Source: Planctomycetota bacterium (GTDB lineage Bacteria; Planctomycetota; Phycisphaerae; Phycisphaerales; SM1A02). Taken from it: a stretch of DNA of 13,943 bases. Below are positions 1 through 5,822 of the stretch, piece after piece. The DNA lies in the NCBI GenBank assembly GCA_027295365.1, contig JAPULD010000473.1:1-13943 (forward strand), read 5' to 3'. Within the stretch, counting starts at the first letter, position 1, and the number at the start of each line of letters is the position of its first letter. A program made the position numbers and the translations under genes. The notes under the pieces were generated by a model. It was not told the DNA's origin. It searched no databases and saw only the letters and a program-made list of their open reading frames with translations.

Positions 1-145
1 CGTGGTCGTGATCAAGCGGTCCTTGAGCCCCGGTTTCGCGGGAATCCCCAATCCCCTCTTCGCCATGGACAACACCTTGATGATGTTCGGCGATGGCAAG
101 AAGGCCATGCAGGACCTGGTCAGCAGTCTCAAGGAATCAGGGTGA
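1..145 (+). CDS. pntB: NAD(P) transhydrogenase subunit beta, C-terminal end (partial)
   Basis: Only the last 47 residues are in the window, read from base 2 to the TGA at 143-145; the gene begins to the left. The residues VVVIKRSLSPGFAGIPNPLF followed by MDNTLMMFGDGKKAMQDLV match the end of the NADP(H)-binding domain III of PntB, where the KR-S-x-x-PGFAG and NPLF...MLFGDAKK segments are strongly conserved. From family knowledge, PntAB in the inner membrane couples hydride transfer between NADH and NADP+ to proton movement. The stop is followed by a short hairpin (160-176) and then korA. The call rests on this short but distinctive tail; a partner pntA is expected upstream but cannot be seen. 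Confidence 0.9.
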   Translation, partial: VVVIKRSLSPGFAGIPNPLFAMDNTLMMFGDGKKAMQDLVSSLKESG

Positions 146-159
146 GAATCGCCTCGGAT

Positions 160-176
160 TCGTGGCATTGCCACGA
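160..176 (+). terminator. Short hairpin after pntB, weak terminator candidate
   Basis: TCGTGGC (160-166) pairs with GCCACGA (170-176) across a three-base loop, 15 bases after the pntB stop. No T-run follows, so it may be an mRNA 3'-end stabiliser or a weak terminator. The rest of the pntB-korA gap (146-266) holds a possible but poor sigma-70-like match (TTGATT, 17 bases, TGATAC) and the korA ribosome-binding site; I would not call a promoter from it. Confidence 0.35.
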
Positions 177-266
177 GAAGGTCATGATTTGATTCCAAGG
201 CGGGGATAGAATGATACGTTTTCGGGAAGTGGATCCGATCTTCGGATGCAATTGGAGGAGATGATC

Positions 267-2156
267 GTGACGACAGAGGCGGCATCCGAGAAAAAACCGG
301 TTGAAGACCAATCGCTGGAAAGCGTGGCCATCCGATTCGTCGGCGACTCGGGCGATGGCATGCAACTCACGGGCGGGCAGTTCACCACCACCTCCGCGCT
401 GTTCGGCAACGACATCTCCACCTTCCCCGATTTTCCCGCGGAAATTCGCGCTCCACGCGGAACTACCTATGGCGTGTCGGGTTTTCAGGTGCAATTTTCC
501 AGCACCGACATCCACACCCCGGGCGACATCGTCAACGCCATGGTCGTGATGAACCCCGCAGCCTTCAAGACCAACATCGCCGACGTCGAAGCCGGTGGCA
601 TCGTCATCGTCAACGAGGATGAGTTCACCAAGAACAATTTCAAGAAGTGCGGCTACCCCGAGGGTTACAACCCGCTCGAGGACGAGCAGTTCCAGGGTGA
701 TTACAAGATCATCCCTGTCCCGATGAGCCGTCTCACCCGCGAGTCCCTGGCCGATTCGGGGATGGGGACCAAGGACATCGACCGATGTCGGAACATGTTC
801 GCCCTGGGCATCGTCTACTGGCTTTACGATCGTTCGATCGATCCCACGGTGAAGTTTCTCACCGACACGTTCGCCAAGGTGAAGAACAAGCCTGAGGTCG
901 CCGAGATCAACATCAAGGCCCTCAAGTCGGGGTATTACTTTGGCGAGACCGCCGAGCTGTTTCCGGTTCGATACCGGGTCGCCCCGGCCAAGCTCAAGAA
1001 GGGCAAGTATCGCAAGATCAGCGGCAGCGAAGCCACCGCCTTGGGGTTCGTCACCGCCGCGGCCAAGGCGGGCAAGACGCTGACGTATTCGGGATACCCG
1101 ATCACGCCCGCCTCGGAATTGATCCACCACCTTTCGCGACTCAAGCATTTCGGGGTGCGCACGTTCCAGGCCGAGGACGAGATCGCGGCGATCTGCGCGA
1201 CAATCGCCGCGTCCTTCGCCGGCGATTTCGCCATCACCGGCACGTCGGGTCCCGGGATCGCCCTCAAGTCCGAAGGCATCGGCTTGGCGATGATGTACGA
1301 ACTGCCCATGGTGATCGTCGATGTGCAAAGGGCCGGCCCCGCCACGGGAATGCCCACCAAGACCGAACAGGCCGACTTGCTGCAGTGCATGTTCGGGAGA
1401 ACCAGTGAATCACCCGTCATCATCGTCGCCCCCCAGAGTCCTTCGGATTGCTTCGAGATGGCGATCGAGGCCTTCCGGTTGTCGGTGAGGGCGATGTGTC
1501 CCTGCATCTATCTTTCGGATGGATACATCGCCAATGGGGCGGAACCTTGGCTTCTTCCTGATCTCGATGCGATCGAGCCGATCAAGATCGAGCATCCCAC
1601 TGTGACGAACAATCCCGACGGACCCTATCTGCCATATCAACGAGATCCGGAAACGCTCGCCCGGCCCTGGGCGATTCCCGGTACGCCTGGACTGGAGCAT
1701 CGCGTGGGCGGTCTCGAGAAACAGGATGTCACTGGCAATGTCTCCTACGACCCTGACAACCACGAGAACATGATCAAGACCAGGGCCCTCAAGATCCAGA
1801 AGCTCGCCGACATCATCCCGCCCTTGACGGTGCTCGGACCCGAGCAGGGTGATGTGCTGTTGCTGGGCTGGGGCGGCACGTACGGTTCGATCACCACCGC
1901 CGGCAATCGCTTGCGGGATATGGGGCATTCCGTCGCGACCGCTCACTTGCGTTACATCAATCCCTTCCCGAAGAACCTGGGCGAAGTGTTGAGCGCGTAT
2001 CGCACCGTAATCATCCCCGAGATCAACATGGGCCAGTTGCGGCTGCTGATCCGCGATCGTTTCATGGTCGATGCGATCGGCATCAACTACATGAAGGGCA
2101 AGGGATACATGGTCCAGGATCTCGTCAACGAAACTTTGGCGATCATGAATCGATGA
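267..2156 (+). CDS. korA: 2-oxoglutarate:ferredoxin oxidoreductase, fused gamma-alpha subunit (KorA)
   Basis: This is the large subunit of the CoA-dependent enzyme that oxidatively decarboxylates 2-oxoglutarate to succinyl-CoA and reduces ferredoxin (reversible, cytoplasmic). Residues about 20-215 form the gamma domain (RFVGDSGDGMQLTG near 23-36). Residues about 250-470 form the pyrimidine-binding alpha domain with YPITPASE (277-284), GTSGPG (325-330) and QRAGPATGMPTKTEQ (354-368). The C-terminal part matches domain II. The 629-residue length fits the two-subunit KorAB type. GTG at 267 is chosen because GGAGG at 254-258 lies 8 bases before it; in-frame ATGs at 246 and 261 overlap or crowd that site. 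korB follows after 144 bases. The 2-oxoglutarate assignment comes from overall resemblance to KorA; another 2-oxoacid cannot be excluded. Confidence 0.92.
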   Translation: MTTEAASEKKPVEDQSLESVAIRFVGDSGDGMQLTGGQFTTTSALFGNDISTFPDFPAEIRAPRGTTYGVSGFQVQFSSTDIHTPGDIVNAMVVMNPAAFKTNIADVEAGGIVIVNEDEFTKNNFKKCGYPEGYNPLEDEQFQGDYKIIPVPMSRLTRESLADSGMGTKDIDRCRNMFALGIVYWLYDRSIDPTVKFLTDTFAKVKNKPEVAEINIKALKSGYYFGETAELFPVRYRVAPAKLKKGKYRKISGSEATALGFVTAAAKAGKTLTYSGYPITPASELIHHLSRLKHFGVRTFQAEDEIAAICATIAASFAGDFAITGTSGPGIALKSEGIGLAMMYELPMVIVDVQRAGPATGMPTKTEQADLLQCMFGRTSESPVIIVAPQSPSDCFEMAIEAFRLSVRAMCPCIYLSDGYIANGAEPWLLPDLDAIEPIKIEHPTVTNNPDGPYLPYQRDPETLARPWAIPGTPGLEHRVGGLEKQDVTGNVSYDPDNHENMIKTRALKIQKLADIIPPLTVLGPEQGDVLLLGWGGTYGSITTAGNRLRDMGHSVATAHLRYINPFPKNLGEVLSAYRTVIIPEINMGQLRLLIRDRFMVDAIGINYMKGKGYMVQDLVNETLAIMNR

Positions 2157-2157
2157 T

Positions 2158-2288
2158 GAATTTTTTCACCACGGAGAACACGGAGAGACACGGAGAGGGA
2201 TCGGTCGAGTCGAAAGAGATCGAGACCGGTTTTTCGAGATGTTCCTCCCCCTCAGTGATCCTCCGTGCCCTCCGTGGTGAATTCTTAT
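2158..2288. repeat. Inverted pair of CACGGAG-type interspersed repeats between korA and korB
   Basis: The left copy (about 2158-2199) reads CACCACGGAG (2167-2176), two bases, CACGGAG (2179-2185), then a further ACACGGAG unit. The right copy (about 2241-2288) is its reverse complement, CTCCGTG (2261-2267), two bases, CTCCGTGGTG (2270-2279), then GAATTCTT. The two arms can pair over 17 base pairs with one 2x2 internal loop, around a loop of about 75 bases. The right arm ends about 12 bases before the korB start. A third copy lies at 5758-5795. Confidence 0.8.
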
Positions 2289-2300
2289 TGAGGTTGACCC

Positions 2301-3332
2301 ATGCCTGACACCGCTCTGCCGACTCTCAAAGCCAAGGACTTCACCAGCGATCAGGATGTGCGTTGGTGTCCGGGGTGTGGCGATTACGCCGTGCTCACTG
2401 CGGTGCGCAAGGTGCTGCCCAACCTGGGGCGGCGCAAGGAAGACATCGTGTTCGTCTCGGGCATCGGGTGCGCCGCGAGATTTCCGTATTACATTGACAC
2501 GTATGGCATGCACACGATTCATGGCCGGGCCCCGGCCTTCGCGACGGGACTCAAGGTCTCCAACCCCGATCTCGACGTCTGGATTGTCACGGGCGATGGC
2601 GACCTGTTGTCCATCGGCGGCAATCACACCATGCATATCATGCGTCGCAACGTCGATATCAACATCATCCTGCTCAACAACAAGATCTATGGCCTGACCA
2701 AGGGCCAGTATTCGCCCACCAGCGAGCTCGGCAAGAAGACCAAGTCCACGCCCATGGGCTCGATCGACTACCCCATCAATCCCCTGAGTCTTGCGGTGGG
2801 TTCGCATTGCACATTCATCGCCCGCAGCATCGACATCGACGTGAAACACCTCAACGTGGTCATGTTGGAAGCGGCCAAGCATCGAGGGACGTCGTTTCTT
2901 GAGGTCTATCAGGATTGCAATATCTTCAATCACAAAGCGTGGTTCTATGCGACTCAGAAAGAGACGAAGGCAGAAACGACGTTCATGCTCGAACATGGCA
3001 AGCCCATGATCTTCGGGGCCGACGCCAACAAGGGCCTTCGTTTCAAGGGTGGCAGTCTCGAAGTGGTCGAATTTGGTGAAGGGACGGGGGTCACGGTTGA
3101 CGATCTCGCTCACCATGACGAGACGGATCGGAATCTCGCGTTCACCCTTTCTCAACTGGCGTATCCCGACTTCCCCGAACCCATGGGGGTCATCTATCGC
3201 AACGAAAAACTGGAAAGTTACGAGCGGATGCTGCACAACCAGATTGATGAGGCCATCGAGAAAAAGGGAGTGGGCGATCTTCATGCCCTGCTCCACGAGG
3301 GTGATACCTGGATCGTCGATGACGAGGAATAG
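2301..3332 (+). CDS. korB: 2-oxoglutarate:ferredoxin oxidoreductase beta subunit (KorB)
   Basis: This is the thiamine-diphosphate and [4Fe-4S] subunit that pairs with KorA. WCPGCGDY (22-29) gives two cluster cysteines (23 and 26). Cys57 in SGIGCAARFPYY and Cys206 in YQDCNIF sit where the other two ligands are expected. GDGD (98-101) through GGNH (106-109) is the thiamine-diphosphate/magnesium motif, followed by the LLNNKIYGLTKGQYSPTS segment typical of this family. The length of 343 residues is normal for KorB. The start has a modest GAGG about 6 bases upstream. No separate ferredoxin-like delta subunit is adjacent, so electrons presumably go to a ferredoxin encoded elsewhere. It is probably co-transcribed with korA, because the gap has no clear terminator other than the repeat hairpin, and a strong terminator follows korB. 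Confidence 0.94.
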   Translation: MPDTALPTLKAKDFTSDQDVRWCPGCGDYAVLTAVRKVLPNLGRRKEDIVFVSGIGCAARFPYYIDTYGMHTIHGRAPAFATGLKVSNPDLDVWIVTGDGDLLSIGGNHTMHIMRRNVDINIILLNNKIYGLTKGQYSPTSELGKKTKSTPMGSIDYPINPLSLAVGSHCTFIARSIDIDVKHLNVVMLEAAKHRGTSFLEVYQDCNIFNHKAWFYATQKETKAETTFMLEHGKPMIFGADANKGLRFKGGSLEVVEFGEGTGVTVDDLAHHDETDRNLAFTLSQLAYPDFPEPMGVIYRNEKLESYERMLHNQIDEAIEKKGVGDLHALLHEGDTWIVDDEE

Positions 3333-3380
3333 CGTTTGAAAGCCGCTTCGAGCTCTGGATACATGATGAATGAATTCTCT

Positions 3381-3414
3381 CGGACCTGTACGATGTGCAG
3401 GTCCGGGTTTTTTA
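3381..3414 (+). terminator. Intrinsic terminator after korB
   Basis: CGGACCTG (3381-3388) pairs with CAGGTCCG (3398-3405); the stem can be extended by three pairs, one a G-T wobble, leaving a small loop. Six T residues follow at 3408-3413. This is a textbook Rho-independent terminator 48 bases after the korB stop, and it separates korAB from the next gene. Confidence 0.88.
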
Positions 3415-3440
3415 TTCCTGACCTGTGAAGGATTCAAGGC

Positions 3441-4019
3441 ATGGCGAAATCACCCGAAGAAATGGCCAAAGCGATGCTGGCCAACCTCAAGCCCAACACG
3501 GGCAAGACCATGGAACAATGGCTGAAGATCACCACCAAAACCAACTTCGCCAAGCATGGCGAGATCCTGAAGTTCCTCAAGGGCGATCATGGGATGACGC
3601 ATGGGTATGCGAATCTCGTTGCGCATTACACCCTGAAAGGTGGAATGTCCGCCCCCGCCCCCGGAAGTGACGATTCTGATGCGCTAGTCCAGGCTCAATA
3701 CGATGGGGTAAAAGCGGACTTGAAACCAATCTACGATGCCCTGCTGGCCAAGATCTCGAAGTTCGGCACCGACTTCGAGCTGGCTCCCAAGAAGGCGTAC
3801 GTCAGCTTGAGACGGAACAAGCAGTTTGGTCTCATTCAACCCTCGACGAAGACCCGCGTGGATGTGGGCATCAATCTCAAGGGCGTGACGCCCACAATGC
3901 GTTTGGAAAAATCAGGCAGCTTCAACGCCATGGTCAGCCATCGCGTGCGGTTGGAAAAGAAAACTGATGTCGACAAGGAACTGATCGGCTGGCTCAAGCA
4001 GGCGTACGACGCGTCATGA
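3441..4019 (+). CDS. DUF4287 / DUF5655 domain protein
   Basis: A soluble 192-residue protein without signal peptide or membrane segment. The N-terminal part (about 10-65, with KTMEQWLKI, KHGEILKFLK and HGMTHGYANLVAH) matches the DUF4287 family. The C-terminal part (about 88-172, with YDALLAKISKFGTDFELAPKKAYVSL and the conserved RNKQFGLI) matches DUF5655. The two domains are joined by a linker rich in Pro, Ser and Asp (71-80). Proteins with this arrangement are common in soil and aquatic bacteria, but I know of no established biochemical function. The start is supported by GAAGGA about 10 bases upstream. It stands alone between the korB terminator and the repeat hairpin at 4034-4050, so context gives no hint of its role. 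Confidence 0.85.
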   Translation: MAKSPEEMAKAMLANLKPNTGKTMEQWLKITTKTNFAKHGEILKFLKGDHGMTHGYANLVAHYTLKGGMSAPAPGSDDSDALVQAQYDGVKADLKPIYDALLAKISKFGTDFELAPKKAYVSLRRNKQFGLIQPSTKTRVDVGINLKGVTPTMRLEKSGSFNAMVSHRVRLEKKTDVDKELIGWLKQAYDAS

Positions 4020-4029
4020 ATTTTTCGTT

Positions 4030-4050
4030 GTAGGGTCCGCTGTGCGGACC
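4030..4050. repeat. Short palindromic repeat with perfect 7-bp stem
   Basis: GGTCCGC (4034-4040), TGT, GCGGACC (4044-4050) form a perfect hairpin preceded by GTAG. It lies 11 bases after the stop at 4017-4019 and 40 bases before the next start. There is no T-run after it. The shape and flank resemble short palindromes that are dispersed in planctomycete and other genomes, but only this copy is in the window. Confidence 0.55.
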
Positions 4051-4089
4051 GGTTCCACGAACGCATTGCACAGAGGAGAACGTCATCCC

Positions 4090-4833
4090 ATGCCCCGACT
4101 GACTTTCATCGCCATCCTGTCCATACTTGTGATCGCTTCTGATCGAGCCGATGCCCAAACGTCACGTCCCGATCTGGGCCTGTCGCACGAGGTGACCCGA
4201 GCGGAAGGGACGCCCCTGCAGGTGGGGATCCTCGTCCTGGAAGGGGTGTACAACTCGGAGCTTGCGGCCCCCTACGACATCTTCCAGCACACTGTTTTTC
4301 ATGTTCCGAAGGGCAAGGCCATGAAAGTCTTCACGGTGGGGCGGGCTAAGGGCCTGATCACGACCTTCGAGGGGCTCAAGGTGGGCGTGGATTACAAGCT
4401 GGAGGATGCGCCTCGCATCGATGTCCTGGTCGTGCCCAGCGCCGAGCACAACATGGATTCGGACCTCGAAGACACGAGGCTGATCGACTGGGTTCGTGAA
4501 GTGGGAGGGAAGGCCGACTACATCGTTTCCGTCTGCGATGGCGCGTTCGTGCTGGCCAAAGCTGGGCTGCTGGATGGACTGACTTGCACGACGTTTCCCT
4601 CGGATATCGCAGCTTTCCGAGAGAAGTTCCCCAGACTGAACGTGCTCGATGGCCCGACGTGGGTCTCACATGGCAAGGCATTTACTGGAGTAGGTGGGGC
4701 ATTGTCCTATGATCCTCCATTGGCCCTGGTCGCTCATATCTATGGCGATGACATCGCGGCAAGGGTCGCACCGGGGTTGGTGTTGAAGTGGGAAGAACGA
4801 AAAGCAATGGGGATCAGCCATCACGGGGAATAA
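4090..4833 (+). CDS. Exported DJ-1/PfpI family protein (class I glutamine amidotransferase-like fold)
   Basis: A 247-residue protein with a signal peptide (residues 1-22, hydrophobic TFIAILSILVIAS, likely cut after ADA), so it should act outside the cytoplasm. The mature part has the DJ-1/PfpI fold: LQVGILVLEGV with the conserved Glu51, PYDIF, VLVVPS, and the nucleophile elbow SVCDGAFVLAKAGLLDG with Cys149. Family members include chaperones, deglycase-like enzymes, amidases and sensor domains of AraC regulators. No DNA-binding domain is present, so the substrate is unknown. The ATG at 4090 is preferred over an in-frame GTG at 4042, which lies inside the repeat hairpin and would hide the signal peptide; GAGGAG lies about 12 bases upstream. 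The next gene starts one base after the stop, suggesting co-translation. Confidence 0.85.
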   Translation: MPRLTFIAILSILVIASDRADAQTSRPDLGLSHEVTRAEGTPLQVGILVLEGVYNSELAAPYDIFQHTVFHVPKGKAMKVFTVGRAKGLITTFEGLKVGVDYKLEDAPRIDVLVVPSAEHNMDSDLEDTRLIDWVREVGGKADYIVSVCDGAFVLAKAGLLDGLTCTTFPSDIAAFREKFPRLNVLDGPTWVSHGKAFTGVGGALSYDPPLALVAHIYGDDIAARVAPGLVLKWEERKAMGISHHGE

Positions 4834-4834
4834 C

Positions 4835-5701
4835 ATGGGTGAATCGAATCGCGAATACGTGAGCCAGTTGATTCGAGTGAAATTATTTCGAAGGCTCAGG
4901 GCTTTGTGCCTGATCGTGGTACTAGGCGGAGCTCTGATGGGTTATGTGAGTCTATTTGCCGATTCACTGACCAGCCGCGTGATGGGGCATCCGACCTGGA
5001 CCAAAGACATTTTGGGGTTGTTGGTCGGAGGCGTGATCGGCCTGATTTCAACACTGTGGCTCGTGCCGATATTTTTAGGAAGGAATTTACGAGTTGCTCT
5101 GCCGATCGTGTATGGCATAACGCTGCTGTTGGTTCTTTCAGTGACCATATTCAGGAATCCATTTCTGGCTGGCGTCACGGGACTTGTCACCCTGATCATT
5201 CTCGGCATCGCGATCAAGCTTCTTCTGCCACGCACAATACAACGAGCCGTTGCCGGAAAATGCGGCTGGTGTGGTTATGACCTCTTCGCAAGAGAATCAA
5301 CACGCTGCCCTGAATGTGGCGTGGACAGCGACCCGGATACTATTCGCCTCGCACCAATGTCCGATGGACCCGTTCTGGGCGAAACAAAACTTCGTGATTA
5401 TTGGATGCATTCATGGCGTCGTCGAATCTGCATGATTGTGGTTTGCCTGCTCGGGATCGGCCTCGGAGCATCGCGCTACATCTCGCCACATTTTACGCCT
5501 GACCGATTTTTTGAGGTGCGAAATGGCATGTCACAACAAGAAGTCTGGAGTGTGCTGGGGCGACCTGATCGCCACAGTGTCGATCCCCTCAATTCAAATG
5601 TGGAAGTGTGGATGTATGAGCAGGGAGGCATGGAAATGGGGTATTGCATTATTAGTTTCGAAGACGACGTCGTCACTCAATCAACGATTGAGGGATGGTG
5701 A
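4835..5701 (+). CDS. Multi-pass membrane protein with zinc ribbon and BamE/SmpA-like C-terminus
   Basis: A 288-residue protein with four hydrophobic segments near residues 23-42, 58-81, 87-106 and 109-131. A cytoplasm-type zinc ribbon follows with Cys143, Cys146, Cys158 and Cys161 (CGWCGYDL ... RCPECG). A fifth membrane segment lies at about 197-213. The tail (about 220-288) contains EVRNGMSQQEVWSVLGRPD, the pattern of SmpA/OmlA (BamE-like) domains, where G-M-x-x-x-x-V-x-x-x-L-G-x-P is conserved. Zinc ribbons of this sort linked to membrane segments are very frequent in planctomycetes; no function is known to me. It starts one base after the DJ-1-like gene, so the pair probably forms an operon, and a hairpin terminator follows. 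The tail, after the fifth membrane segment, would lie on the far side of the membrane from the ribbon. Confidence 0.75.
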   Translation: MGESNREYVSQLIRVKLFRRLRALCLIVVLGGALMGYVSLFADSLTSRVMGHPTWTKDILGLLVGGVIGLISTLWLVPIFLGRNLRVALPIVYGITLLLVLSVTIFRNPFLAGVTGLVTLIILGIAIKLLLPRTIQRAVAGKCGWCGYDLFARESTRCPECGVDSDPDTIRLAPMSDGPVLGETKLRDYWMHSWRRRICMIVVCLLGIGLGASRYISPHFTPDRFFEVRNGMSQQEVWSVLGRPDRHSVDPLNSNVEVWMYEQGGMEMGYCIISFEDDVVTQSTIEGW

Positions 5702-5717
5702 GCCAAAGTTCACAAGA

Positions 5718-5759
5718 TTGAGGATTTTGGAGAATCAATCCTCAATTGATTATTTTCTT
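5718..5759 (+). terminator. Hairpin terminator after the zinc-ribbon membrane protein
   Basis: TTGAGGATT (5718-5726) pairs with AATCCTCAA (5737-5745), a perfect 9-bp stem with a 10-base loop, followed by the T-rich stretch TTGATTATTTTCTT. It begins 16 bases after the stop and fits a Rho-independent terminator, although the T-run is interrupted. Confidence 0.65.
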
Positions 5760-5795
5760 CCTCAGTGTTCCTCTGTGCCTCCGTGGTGAATTCTT
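5758..5795. repeat. Third copy of the CACGGAG-type interspersed repeat
   Basis: The stretch from CTCAGTG (5761) through CTCCGTGGTGAATTCTT (ending 5795) matches the right arm of the korA-korB repeat (2251-2286) in nearly every position, with a few substitutions and one missing base. It lies 27 bases before the mnmG start and in the same orientation as the 2241-2288 copy. A weaker 13-base match (CTCCGTGCCCTCC) is at 13237-13249. Confidence 0.75.
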
Positions 5796-5822
5796 CCGGA
5801 TCGGCTCCTATCCTCCTTCGTC

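Noticed and set aside
129..1328. Long minus-strand open frame opposite korA
   Set aside because: It is antisense to a well-supported gene, and its product is rich in Arg, Gly, His and Asp as expected of a mirror frame in G+C-rich DNA; no domain is visible.
2166..3437. 423-residue minus-strand open frame opposite korB
   Set aside because: It is antisense to korB, which has clear cysteine and thiamine-diphosphate motifs; the ends of this frame run through the interspersed repeats and the terminator.
4042..4089. Upstream GTG start for the DJ-1-like gene
   Set aside because: It lies inside the repeat hairpin, lacks a ribosome-binding site, and would place 16 polar residues before a clear signal peptide.
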